From Altererythrobacter sp. B11 (GTDB lineage Bacteria; Pseudomonadota; Alphaproteobacteria; Sphingomonadales; Sphingomonadaceae): a stretch of 64,000 nt of DNA. This document shows positions 47,886 through 56,322 of this stretch, one piece after another; position 1 is the first letter of the stretch, and each line of letters opens with the position of its first letter. Under the pieces are notes generated by a model. That model had not been told where the DNA came from and made no database searches. It saw nothing but the letters and a program-made list of their open reading frames with translations. The stretch lies in contig NZ_AP018498.1 in assembly GCF_003569745.1 (NCBI RefSeq), forward strand, positions 2,269,001 to 2,333,000, in the 5' to 3' direction. A program made the position numbers and the translations under genes.

Positions 47886-48797
47886 ATGAACAGCGCGACG
47901 CAGAGAGAGCCGCAGAAGAGCTTCCAGGACATGATCCTGGCGCTCCATGATTATTGGAGCGCGCAGGGCTGCCTGATCCTGCAGCCTTACGACATGCGCA
48001 TGGGCGCGGGCACCTTCCACACCGCCACCACGCTGCGCGCGCTGGGGCCGGAGCCGTGGAACGCCGCCTTCGTGCAACCCTGCCGCCGCCCCACGGACGG
48101 CCGCTATGGCGAGAATCCCAACCGCCTGCAGCATTATTACCAATATCAGGTCATCCTGAAGCCCAGCCCGCCGGACCTGCAGGAACTCTACCTGCGCAGC
48201 CTGGAAGTGATCGGCATCGATTCGCTGAAGCACGATATCCGCTTCGTGGAGGATGACTGGGAAAGCCCCACGCTGGGGGCCTGGGGCCTGGGCTGGGAAG
48301 TCTGGTGCGACGGCATGGAAGTGACGCAGTTCACCTATTTCCAGCAAATGGGTGGCTTTGACTGCAAGCCGGTCGCCGGCGAACTCACCTACGGGCTCGA
48401 ACGGCTCGCCATGTACATCCAGAACGTCGACAATGTGTACGATCTCGATTTCAACGGCCGCGGCGTGACCTATGGCGACGTGTTCCTGGAAAACGAGCGC
48501 CAGATGTCGAAATGGAACTTCGAAGTGGCGGACACGGACGCGCTGTTCGATCTCTTCGCCAAGGCGGAGGCCGAATGCCGCAACTGCCTGGAAAACGGCG
48601 TGCCGATCGCCGCCTATGAGCAGGCGATCGAGGCGAGCCATGTGTTCAACCTGCTGCAGGCGCGCGGCGTGATCAGCGTGCAGGAACGCGCCAGCTACAT
48701 GGGCCGGGTCCGCGATCTCGCGCGCGGTTCGTGCGAGGCCTACATGGCCAAGGAGAAAGACCGCTGGGCCGCTGAGTACGAAGGGTGGGCGGCATGA
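47886..48797 (+). CDS. glyQ: Glycyl-tRNA synthetase, alpha subunit
   Basis: 303 residues, the catalytic subunit of the bacterial alpha2-beta2 type enzyme. [20 protein letters not shown] opens the catalytic domain; [20 protein letters not shown] and [20 protein letters not shown] are conserved active-site segments. The start ATG at 47886 fits the family. The stop overlaps the glyS start by four bases. Confidence 0.97.
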   Translation: MNSATQREPQKSFQDMILALHDYWSAQGCLILQPYDMRMGAGTFHTATTLRALGPEPWNAAFVQPCRRPTDGRYGENPNRLQHYYQYQVILKPSPPDLQELYLRSLEVIGIDSLKHDIRFVEDDWESPTLGAWGLGWEVWCDGMEVTQFTYFQQMGGFDCKPVAGELTYGLERLAMYIQNVDNVYDLDFNGRGVTYGDVFLENERQMSKWNFEVADTDALFDLFAKAEAECRNCLENGVPIAAYEQAIEASHVFNLLQARGVISVQERASYMGRVRDLARGSCEAYMAKEKDRWAAEYEGWAA

Positions 48798-51235
48798 GCG
48801 ACTTCCTGCTCGAATTGCGCTGCGAGGAAATTCCCGCACGCATGCAGAAGGGCGCCCGCGCCGATCTGGAAAAGCTGTTCCGCGCGGAACTGCAAGCCGC
48901 TGGCCTCGCTCCCGGTGCCATCACTGTCTGGTCCACCCCCCGCCGCCTCGCCCTTATTGCCCGTGACCTGCCGGATCAGACCGAGGCCGTGCGCGAGGAG
49001 ACGAAGGGCCCCGCCATCGGCGCGCCGGCGCAGGCCCTGGAAGGCTTCCTGCGCAAGACCGGCCTGAGGCAGGACCAGCTCGAAATCCGCGATCTCAAGG
49101 GCAAGGACACCTATTTCGCTGTGGTGGAAAAGCCCGGCCGCGCGGTGAAGGATGTGCTGGCCGAAGCGATTCCGGCGATCATCCGCGCCTTCCCTTGGCC
49201 GAAGAGTATGCGCTGGGGCGCCGCCTCGCTCTCGACGGAGAGCCTGCGCTGGGTGCGCCCGCTGTCCGGCATCGTCGCCATTCTGGGTGAGGAACTGGTG
49301 GAGTGCGAAGTGGGCGGCGTGCCGTCCGGCTATGCCACCGTGGGCCATCGCTTCCACCATCCCGGCGCGATCACCATCGGCGGCGCCGACGATTATGCCC
49401 AGAAGCTGCGCGCCTGCCATGTGATCGTCGATCAGGCCGAGCGCGAGGCAATCATCCGCGAAGGCGCCACCCGCGCTGCGGCCGAAGCCGGCCTGACGCT
49501 GGTGGAGGATGAAGGTCTGGTGGTGGAGAATGCCGGCCTCACCGAATGGCCCGTGCCGCTGCTCGGTCGGTTTGACGAGGCGTTCCTGCAAGTTCCGCCC
49601 GAAGTGATCCAGCTGACCGCGCGGGTGAACCAGAAGTATTTCGTTTGCGAGGACGCTGCGGGCACGCTCGCCAACGCCTTCGTCTGCACCGCCAATATCG
49701 AAGCGCGGGACGGCGGCACCGCCATCGTTGATGGCAACCGCAAGGTGCTCGCCGCCCGCCTCTCCGACGCGCGCTTCTTCTGGGACGTGGACCGCAAGGT
49801 GCCGCTGGAAGAGCAGGCGAAGAAGCTGGAACGGATCACCTTCCACGAAAAGCTCGGCACCGTGGCCGACAAGGTGGAGCGCGTGGCAAGGCTGGCGCGC
49901 TGGCTGGTGGAAGAGGGTGTCGTCACCCCGGCGCAGGCGGGGGCCCAGAACGGAGACGAGCAGCCCGGCCATCTGGATTCCCGCCTTCGCGGGAATGACG
50001 AGGGGGTGGTCGAACTCGCGGACATGGCCGAACAGGCCGCGCGTCTGTGCAAGGCGGACCTTGTCACCGAAATGGTCGGCGAATTTCCCGAATTGCAGGG
50101 CCTTATGGGCGGCTATTACGCCCGCGAGCAGGGCTTGCCCGTGGAGGTCGCCGAGGCGATCCGCGATCACTACAAACCGGTGGGACAGGGAGATGACGTC
50201 CCCACCGCGCCGGTGACGGTGGCCGTGAGCCTGGCCGACAAGCTGGATACAATCGCCGGGTTTTTCCTTATCGAGCAAGCGCCGACCGGTTCAAAGGATC
50301 CGTTTGGGCTTCGTCGCTCGGCTATCGCTGTCTGCAGTCTAGTGCTTGGGAATGAGAGCCGCCTTCCGGTGCTTGTCACGCTGATGAATTGCGTGATCGG
50401 GTATGTTGAGACTGCACTGGCCTGGGCAGCCCGGAGCAGTTTTGCCCTAGGAGAGGCGACTCAATCGGCCGATCTGTGGAAGCAAATGGCTCGATCTGGC
50501 CAATATGCACCTGCTGTACGTGATGCACTCGCTCATCTGGAAGAGGTGAACGTCGGTGCAACTGCTGCAAAGGAATTGCTTGCACGCCTCCGTGATCTGT
50601 CAGCGCATGATGTGGTGCATAGGGCGGACGAGGCTAAGCTGTTCATAGTGGACCGCCTCAAGGTTCAGCAACGCGAGGCGGGCGTCCGGCACGATCTGAT
50701 CGATGCGGTGTTCTCCCTGGGCGGCGAGGACGATCTCGTCCGGCTGCTGGCAGGGGTGAACGCATTGCAAAGCTACGTCGAAACCGCCGAGGGCGCCAAT
50801 CTGCTCGCCGCGTACAAGCGCGCGGCCAACATCCTCAAGAAGGAGGAATGGGAAGGCACCGAGGGTGAGATCGCGCAGACCGGGGAGGAGGATCCGCTGG
50901 CGCTGGTCGACGATCCCGATCTCAAGGCGGTGATCGACGCCAAGATGACGGAACGCCGCGGACGCGAGCTGTCCTACACCCCCGAACCGGCCGAGAAGGC
51001 GCTGATCGAGGCGCTGGACGCAGCCGAGCCTCGCGCCGCCGCAGCGATAGAGGCGGAGGACTTCGCGGCTGCCATGGCGGCACTGGCCGGGCTGCGCGCT
51101 CCGATCGACCGCTTCTTTGATGAGGTGACGGTGAATGTTCCGGAACAGGACAAGCGTGCAAGCCGGCTGGATTTGCTTGATCGCTTCCGTGCTGCGGTGC
51201 ACAAAGTGGCTGATTTCTCGCGTATCGAGGGCTGA
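48794..51235 (+). CDS. glyS: Glycyl-tRNA synthetase, beta subunit, with two extra segments
   Basis: 813 residues, about 110-120 longer than the usual beta subunit (about 690). The frame is intact: [13 protein letters not shown] at the start, [53 protein letters not shown] and the C-terminal anticodon-binding part ending [19 protein letters not shown]. The extra length lies in two places. Residues about 376-403 are an in-frame palindromic repeat translated as PAQAGAQ...[10 protein letters not shown]. Residues about 515-620, after SAIAV, are unlike the family and have looser codon use (many TTT, CTT, AGT, GCA) before the standard [20 protein letters not shown] resumes. The subunit is essential, so both must be tolerated. 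Confidence 0.93.
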   Translation: MSDFLLELRCEEIPARMQKGARADLEKLFRAELQAAGLAPGAITVWSTPRRLALIARDLPDQTEAVREETKGPAIGAPAQALEGFLRKTGLRQDQLEIRDLKGKDTYFAVVEKPGRAVKDVLAEAIPAIIRAFPWPKSMRWGAASLSTESLRWVRPLSGIVAILGEELVECEVGGVPSGYATVGHRFHHPGAITIGGADDYAQKLRACHVIVDQAEREAIIREGATRAAAEAGLTLVEDEGLVVENAGLTEWPVPLLGRFDEAFLQVPPEVIQLTARVNQKYFVCEDAAGTLANAFVCTANIEARDGGTAIVDGNRKVLAARLSDARFFWDVDRKVPLEEQAKKLERITFHEKLGTVADKVERVARLARWLVEEGVVTPAQAGAQNGDEQPGHLDSRLRGNDEGVVELADMAEQAARLCKADLVTEMVGEFPELQGLMGGYYAREQGLPVEVAEAIRDHYKPVGQGDDVPTAPVTVAVSLADKLDTIAGFFLIEQAPTGSKDPFGLRRSAIAVCSLVLGNESRLPVLVTLMNCVIGYVETALAWAARSSFALGEATQSADLWKQMARSGQYAPAVRDALAHLEEVNVGATAAKELLARLRDLSAHDVVHRADEAKLFIVDRLKVQQREAGVRHDLIDAVFSLGGEDDLVRLLAGVNALQSYVETAEGANLLAAYKRAANILKKEEWEGTEGEIAQTGEEDPLALVDDPDLKAVIDAKMTERRGRELSYTPEPAEKALIEALDAAEPRAAAAIEAEDFAAAMAALAGLRAPIDRFFDEVTVNVPEQDKRASRLDLLDRFRAAVHKVADFSRIEG
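49920..50001 (+). repeat. REP-like palindromic element inside glyS, in frame
   Basis: Left arm about 49921-49948 and right arm 49973-50001 are imperfect complements around a central 24 bases. Translated, the ends give PAQAGAQ and DSRLRGNDE, the well-known reading of an interspersed palindromic repeat in sphingomonads and other proteobacteria. The repeat interrupts glyS without breaking the frame. Confidence 0.8.
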
Positions 51236-51237
51236 GA

Positions 51238-51275
51238 TTTTTTAACAAGGAACCCTGTTCCAAGGTGTTCCAAGG
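51238..51275 (+). promoter_or_regulatory. Conserved upstream element, copy 2 (before ppdK)
   Basis: Six T, then seven bases, GAACCCTGTTCCA and a second TGTTCCA ten bases after the first. This matches the element upstream of moaC (1825-1863) in content, order and orientation. It lies between the glyS stop and the ppdK start, ending 15 bases before the latter. Confidence 0.5.
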
Positions 51276-51290
51276 CTGCAGGTTGGGGGC

Positions 51291-53960
51291 ATGACGAAAA
51301 CGGTTTACACCTTCGGCGGCGGCGCGTCGCACAGCGATCCGCGCGCCACGGACAAGACCATCACTGGCGGCAAGGGCGCCAATCTGGCCGAGATGGCCGG
51401 AATCGGCCTGCCGGTTCCCCCGGGCTTCACGATCACGACCGAAGAATGCGTGCGCTATCTGCGCGAAGGGTCCGATTTCTCCGACCAGCTGCGCGCCGAT
51501 GTGGCCGCCGCGCTGACCCATATCGAACGGGCGGTGGGCAAGAGCTTCGGCGATGCCGCCGATCCGCTGCTGGTCTCCGTCCGCTCCGGCGCGCGGGTTT
51601 CCATGCCGGGCATGATGGACACGGTGCTGAACCTCGGCCTCAATGACGCAACGGTGGAAGGCCTAGCCGCTACCTCGGCCGACGAGCGTTTCGCGTGGGA
51701 CAGCTATCGCCGCTTCATCCAGATGTATTCCGATGTGGTGCTGGGCCTCGATCACGGCCTGTTCGAGGAAGCACTGGAAGTCGCCAAGGAGGAAAACGGC
51801 TATTTCGCCGACACCGAGATGAGCGCCGCGGACTGGAAGGCGCTGGTGACCGAATACAAGGGCATCGTGCAGCAGGAACTGGGCACGCCCTTCCCGCAGG
51901 ACGTGAACGAGCAGCTGTGGGGCGCGATTTCCGCCGTCTTCGATAGCTGGGATTCCGATCGCGCCAAGGTCTATCGCCGGCTGAACGACATTCCGGGCGA
52001 CTGGGGCACTGCGGTCAACGTGCAGGCCATGGTGTTCGGCAACATGGGCGACACCAGCGCCACGGGCGTCGCCTTCACCCGCGATCCGGCCACCGGCGAG
52101 AAAGCCTATTACGGCGAATATCTGGTGAACGCCCAGGGCGAGGATGTGGTCGCCGGCATTCGCACGCCGCAATATCTCACCAGAGCGGCCCGCGAAGCTG
52201 CCGGTGCTACGGCCCCGTCGATGGAAGAGGCGATGCCCGATGCCTATCGCGAGCTGGCCGACGTGTTCGAGCTGCTGGAAAAGCACTATCGTGACATGCA
52301 GGACATCGAATTCACGGTGCAGCAGGGCAAGCTGTGGATGCTGCAGACCCGCAGCGGCAAGCGCACCGCCAAGGCGGCGCTCAAGATGGCGGCCGACATG
52401 GTGGCCGAGGGGCTGATCGACGAACGCACCGCCGTGCTGCGCGTCGATCCCATGGCGCTGGACCAGTTGCTCCACCCCACGCTCGATCCCGATGCAGCGC
52501 GCGACGTGTTGACCAAGGGCCTGCCGGCTTCCCCGGGTGCCGCCAGCGGGCGCGTGGTGCTGGATGCCGACACGGCGGAGCAATGGGCCGGGCGGGGCGA
52601 AAAGGTGATCCTGGTGCGCGTGGAAACGAGCCCCGAGGATATTCACGGCATGCATGCCGCGCAGGGCGTGCTCACTGCGCGCGGCGGCATGACGAGCCAT
52701 GCGGCCGTGGTGGCGCGCGGCATGGGGCGCCCCTGTGTTTCGGGCGCTTCGGCGGTGTCGATCGACGCCAAGACCCGCAGCCTGCGGATCGGCGCGCGCG
52801 AGCTGAAGGAAGGCGATACGCTCACGCTCGATGGCTCGACCGGCGAGGTGATGGCGGGCGAGGTGCCGACCATCGAGCCGGAGCTGGCGGGCGATTTCGC
52901 CACGCTGATGGAATGGGCCGATGCGCATCGGCGGATGAAGGTGCGCACCAATGCGGAAACGCCGGCCGATTGCCGCATGGCACGCCAGTTCGGCGCGGAA
53001 GGCATTGGCCTCTGCCGCACGGAGCATATGTTCTTCGACGCCGGGCGGATCAGCGCGGTGCGCGAAATGATCCTGGCCGACAGCGAGGCCGGGCGGCGCA
53101 AGGCGCTGGCGAAGCTGTTGCCCGAACAGCGCTCGGACTTCGTGGAGATCTTCTCCACGATGGCCGGCCTGCCGTGCACCATCCGCCTCCTTGATCCGCC
53201 GCTGCATGAATTCCTGCCGAATGAGGACGCGGAATTTGCCGATCTGGCGGATGTCACCGGCTATGGCGTGGACCACCTGCGCCGCCGCGCCGCGGAGCTG
53301 CACGAATTCAATCCGATGCTTGGCCATCGGGGCTGCCGCCTCGGCATCACCTATCCCGAAATCTACGAGATGCAGGCGCGCGCGATTTTCGAAGCCGCCT
53401 GCGAGGTGGCCGAAAGCAGCGGCGAAGCCGTGGTGCCGGAAGTGATGATCCCGCTGGTCGGCACCAAGCGCGAGCTGGAGATCCTGCGCAAGCTGGTGGA
53501 CGACACGGCGCAGACCGTCTTTGCGGAGAAGGGCCGCACGCTCGAATATATGGTCGGCACCATGATCGAGCTCCCGCGCGCGGCGCTGATGGCGGGCGAG
53601 ATTGCGGAGGAGGCGCGTTTCTTCTCCTTCGGTACCAACGATCTCACCCAGACGACGCTCGGCGTCAGCCGCGACGATTCCGCCCGCTTCCTCGCGGTCT
53701 ATGTCGAGAAGGGTATCTATCAGCGCGATCCCTTCGTCAGCCTGGACGTGGAAGGTGTGGGGCAGCTGGTGGATTTGGCAGTCGAACGCGGCCGTGCCAC
53801 GCGGCCCGACCTCAAGCTGGGCATATGCGGCGAACATGGCGGTGACCCGTCGAGCATCGCCTTCTGCGAGAAGGTGGGCCTCGATTACGTCAGCGCCTCG
53901 CCCTATCGCGTGCCGATTGCGCGGCTTGCCGCAGCCCAGGCATCGTTGCGGGCGGAATGA
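51291..53960 (+). CDS. ppdK: Pyruvate, phosphate dikinase
   Basis: 889 residues, full length. Interconverts pyruvate, ATP and Pi with PEP, AMP and PPi. The N-terminal ATP-grasp domain begins GGKGANLAEMAGIGLPVPPG; the swivelling phospho-His domain has GGMTSHAAVVARGMG; the C-terminal TIM barrel shows GIGLCRTEHMFF, LDPPLHEFLP, MLGHRGCRLGI, SFGTNDLTQTT and the catalytic GICGEHGG. It follows glyS by 55 bases that contain the conserved upstream element. Confidence 0.97.
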   Translation: MTKTVYTFGGGASHSDPRATDKTITGGKGANLAEMAGIGLPVPPGFTITTEECVRYLREGSDFSDQLRADVAAALTHIERAVGKSFGDAADPLLVSVRSGARVSMPGMMDTVLNLGLNDATVEGLAATSADERFAWDSYRRFIQMYSDVVLGLDHGLFEEALEVAKEENGYFADTEMSAADWKALVTEYKGIVQQELGTPFPQDVNEQLWGAISAVFDSWDSDRAKVYRRLNDIPGDWGTAVNVQAMVFGNMGDTSATGVAFTRDPATGEKAYYGEYLVNAQGEDVVAGIRTPQYLTRAAREAAGATAPSMEEAMPDAYRELADVFELLEKHYRDMQDIEFTVQQGKLWMLQTRSGKRTAKAALKMAADMVAEGLIDERTAVLRVDPMALDQLLHPTLDPDAARDVLTKGLPASPGAASGRVVLDADTAEQWAGRGEKVILVRVETSPEDIHGMHAAQGVLTARGGMTSHAAVVARGMGRPCVSGASAVSIDAKTRSLRIGARELKEGDTLTLDGSTGEVMAGEVPTIEPELAGDFATLMEWADAHRRMKVRTNAETPADCRMARQFGAEGIGLCRTEHMFFDAGRISAVREMILADSEAGRRKALAKLLPEQRSDFVEIFSTMAGLPCTIRLLDPPLHEFLPNEDAEFADLADVTGYGVDHLRRRAAELHEFNPMLGHRGCRLGITYPEIYEMQARAIFEAACEVAESSGEAVVPEVMIPLVGTKRELEILRKLVDDTAQTVFAEKGRTLEYMVGTMIELPRAALMAGEIAEEARFFSFGTNDLTQTTLGVSRDDSARFLAVYVEKGIYQRDPFVSLDVEGVGQLVDLAVERGRATRPDLKLGICGEHGGDPSSIAFCEKVGLDYVSASPYRVPIARLAAAQASLRAE

Positions 53961-53963
53961 GGC

Positions 53964-54746
53964 CTAGCGATCCTGGCGCCGGCGGCCGCTGAGCGTCAGG
54001 ATCTCGAAGGTCTCCGTGACGCGGCCCGCCGTATCGCCCTGCGCGGCAAAGGCCTGCTCGGCTTCGGCAAGCTGTGCTCGGGAAAGCGGGGGCGGGGCCG
54101 AGGCAAGCACATTGCCGAGCCCCTGCGCCCGCAGGTCCCCGAGGAGGCGGCCGAGGGAGGAATAGCGGACCTTTAGCGAGTGGCTGTCCACCACCGGGTC
54201 GGCCCAGCCCGCGCGCTGGAGCAATTGCGCCCCGGCGCGAACGTCGACCATCGGATGGAGATGCGGCGCGGGCCGCTCGCGATCCGCGGCAAGCATTGCG
54301 GCGCGCAGGGCCGGCAGGCTGCCCGCCCCGGCGAAGCTCGCGATGGCGAGGCCGCCGGGGGCCAGGGCGGCGCGGATATGGATGAGGGCGCCGGGCAGGT
54401 CGTTCACCGTGTCCAGTGTCGCCAGGCTGGCGATGAAGTCGAAACCGGCGAAGGGGTAGGGCCGCTCCTCGTCCAACAGGACCTCCTCACCGGCGGGCGC
54501 AGGATCGGCCCGGATCACTTCGGCGCCCCCTGCCGCCAGAGCGTCGGAGAGTTCGCCGGTCCAGTCCCCCACCACCAGCGCGCGGCGCGGCTCGTGGCGG
54601 ACAAAGGCAAGTCGGTCACGGATGTCCTCCACCATGTCCGCCAGTACGAAGCGGGCCGCGTCGGAGCCACGCTGGAGCGCGCGGGCGCGGCGGCGGGCGG
54701 CAAGGCGGCGAGCGGGGGCGAAGATCGTAGGGGGCGTGGTGGCCAT
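53964..54746 (-). CDS. SAM-dependent methyltransferase (BioC/NDUFAF5-like)
   Basis: 260 residues. The Rossmann core starts at ALVVGDWTGELSDALAAGGAEV (the glycine motif is altered to GDWTGE), followed by DFIASLATLDTVNDLP and LAPGGLAIASFAG. The overall layout and the end SRAQLAEAEQAFAA match the group annotated as BioC-like or NDUFAF5-like in alphaproteobacteria. The substrate is unknown. The start at 54744-54746 was chosen because the family begins MxxPPxIFxxxRR. It is divergent from comF. Confidence 0.78.
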   Translation of the reverse strand: MATTPPTIFAPARRLAARRRARALQRGSDAARFVLADMVEDIRDRLAFVRHEPRRALVVGDWTGELSDALAAGGAEVIRADPAPAGEEVLLDEERPYPFAGFDFIASLATLDTVNDLPGALIHIRAALAPGGLAIASFAGAGSLPALRAAMLAADRERPAPHLHPMVDVRAGAQLLQRAGWADPVVDSHSLKVRYSSLGRLLGDLRAQGLGNVLASAPPPLSRAQLAEAEQAFAAQGDTAGRVTETFEILTLSGRRRQDR

Positions 54747-54823
54747 GCCAAGTGCCCTGCCGCGCCGAAGCGGCCCATGCAAGGCAGCTTGCAGCCGGTC
54801 GCGGTGCAGGGCAGGAACCGGCC

Positions 54824-55558
54824 GTGCTGACACGGCAATCCTTCGCCCCGCTGATCGATCTCCTCTACCCGCCACGCTGCCCGGCTTGCGGTGCCGGCAT
54901 TGCCGCGCAGGATGGGCTTTGCGCCCTGTGCTGGGGTGAGCTGGCAATCCCGGGCGAACCCGCCTGCGCCCGATGCCAGCGCCCCTTCGCGAGCGATTCG
55001 CTGGGGGAGGGGGCAATCTGCGCTCCATGCCTCGCCAGCCCGCCGCGGCACGACGGCATCGCCGCCGCTACACTCTACAACGATGCGTCGCGTCGCCTCG
55101 TGCTCGGCTTTAAGCACGGCCGCCGGATCGGGATGGCCGCGATGCTCGCCCGGCTCATCGCCGCGCGCCTCCCGATTCTGGAGGGCGAATGGCTGGTGGT
55201 GCCTGTGCCGCTTCATCGCTGGCGGCTGTGGCAGCGTGGCTACAACCAGTCCGCTCTGCTGGCCCGCGAGATCGCGCGCATCCGCGGCCAGCGCGTGCTC
55301 GTGGACGGGCTGCTGCGGACGAAGGCTACGCCATCTCTCGGTGGCCTCGGCCGCAAGGCCCGCGCGCGGGCGCTTTCCGGCGCGATCATCGTCCGGCCCG
55401 GCGGCGCCGCTCGCCTGCAGGGCTCGAAGGTGATTCTGGTGGACGATGTGATGACCAGCGGTGCCACCTCCGCTGCCTGTGTCAGCGCTTTGAAGCGCGC
55501 CGGGGCGGAGAAAGTGCTGGTGGCCTGCTTCGCCCGCGTTCTGGACGAGGCGCTGTGA
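54824..55558 (+). CDS. comF: ComF family phosphoribosyltransferase-like protein
   Basis: 244 residues. Two CxxC zinc pairs at the start (CPACGAG, CALCWGEL) and two more in CARCQRPF and CAPCL, then a phosphoribosyltransferase fold with WQRGYNQSALLAREIA and the PRPP loop VILVDDVMTSGATSAA. ComF proteins are needed for DNA uptake in competent bacteria; in others the role is not proven. The start is taken as GTG at 54824 with AGGAA upstream; an upstream ATG (54752) would add 24 residues overlapping the promoter region. Confidence 0.85.
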   Translation: MLTRQSFAPLIDLLYPPRCPACGAGIAAQDGLCALCWGELAIPGEPACARCQRPFASDSLGEGAICAPCLASPPRHDGIAAATLYNDASRRLVLGFKHGRRIGMAAMLARLIAARLPILEGEWLVVPVPLHRWRLWQRGYNQSALLAREIARIRGQRVLVDGLLRTKATPSLGGLGRKARARALSGAIIVRPGGAARLQGSKVILVDDVMTSGATSAACVSALKRAGAEKVLVACFARVLDEAL

Positions 55559-55571
55559 GCGTGGAGCAGAC

Positions 55572-55816
55572 AAAGCAAAACGCCCGGGAGCAAGCCCCCG
55601 GGCGTTCGCGTGACGAAAATCGCTGGGCCAGCAACACATCACCCCCCACGCGGATGTGGTGGCCCAAACCCTCATGTTTCGATCCGTCCTTCCCGGACAG
55701 GTATCGATACCCCCCAATACCTTGGCGCATTTCCGGCGCTACCGGTCTTGAAGCGCGGCCCGTCACGGCCGCAGAACCTGTTAATCCCACTGAAAGGCTC
55801 GGATACAAAGAGCCTT
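55572..55816 (-). ncRNA. Candidate structured small RNA, unassigned
   Basis: The 357 bases between comF and hisI hold no gene but several stems. In minus-strand order: AAGGCTC/GAGCCTT (55794-55816); GCGGCC/GGCCGC (55755-55772); GGTAT/ATACC (55700-55721, containing the palindrome GGTATCGATACC); GTCC/GGAC (55686-55698); TGGGCCA/TGGCCCA (55624-55666) enclosing CACATC/GATGTG (55635-55658); and a 10-bp terminator stem (55579-55606) followed on this strand by TTTTGCTTTG. Seven bases in the loop of the second stem (55761-55767) can also pair with 55609-55615, joining both ends. A T run only on the minus strand points to a minus-strand transcript. It does not match 6S, SRP, RNase P or tmRNA as far as I can tell. 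Confidence 0.5.
55579..55606 (-). terminator. Terminator of the candidate small RNA (may also stop comF)
   Basis: 10-bp perfect stem (55579-55588 with 55597-55606) with an eight-base loop. The T run (TTTTGCTTT) is on the minus strand, where no protein gene precedes it. On the plus strand it lies 20 bases after the comF stop but lacks a T run. Confidence 0.7.
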
Positions 55817-55915
55817 CGCAGCGCATCATGGATTTTGCGGGCAGTCTGTGGTTATCGTGCAACAAACGATCACGTCGCGGACAGATCACCGCCACAAGAG
55901 CAAAGGAAACGAGCA

Positions 55916-56299
55916 ATCTCGGGACACAGTGACGATGTCGCGCTGCGGGAACAGGGGGAGAATTTTCTCCCGAAGTTTGGCGAGACAGGCCTGATAACCG
56001 CCATAGCCCAGGATGTCGGAACCGGCGAGATCCTGATGGTCGCCTTTATGGATCGCGAAGCTCTGGCGAAGACGCGCGAAACCGGGCTCGCCCACTTCCA
56101 CTCGCGCAGTCGCGGGCGCCTTTGGCTGAAAGGCGAGACCTCCGGCCATACGCTGAGCGTAGAGACGATACTCGTGGACTGCGACCAGGATGCATTGGTG
56201 CTGAAAGTCCATCCTGCCGGGCCTGCATGCCACACGGGCGCGCGCAGTTGCTTCTACCGGGCATTGGACGGTGAAAAGCTGACTCGCCTTGAGAACTGA
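55916..56299 (+). CDS. hisI: Phosphoribosyl-AMP cyclohydrolase, start codon unclear
   Basis: About 127 residues. Opens the purine ring of phosphoribosyl-AMP in histidine synthesis. Family features: [42 protein letters not shown], the metal-binding VDCDQDALV and [17 protein letters not shown]. No ATG, GTG or TTG stands in frame near the expected N terminus. Either translation begins at ATC 55916, which has AAGGAAA six bases upstream, or the ATG at 55935 was the start and one base has been lost near 55941, since MS followed by LREQGENF would then be continuous. The nearest in-frame TTG is at 55835. Confidence 0.85.
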   Translation: MSGHSDDVALREQGENFLPKFGETGLITAIAQDVGTGEILMVAFMDREALAKTRETGLAHFHSRSRGRLWLKGETSGHTLSVETILVDCDQDALVLKVHPAGPACHTGARSCFYRALDGEKLTRLEN

Positions 56300-56322
56300 G
56301 CGGCGCTAATCGGCATATTGTT

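Noticed and set aside
55572-55816. Candidate RNA as 6S, SRP, RNase P or tmRNA
   Set aside because: None of the conserved cores I know (SRP tetraloop region, RNase P GAGGAAAGTC, tmRNA tag peptide) could be found, and the neighbour genes are not those usual for ssrS.
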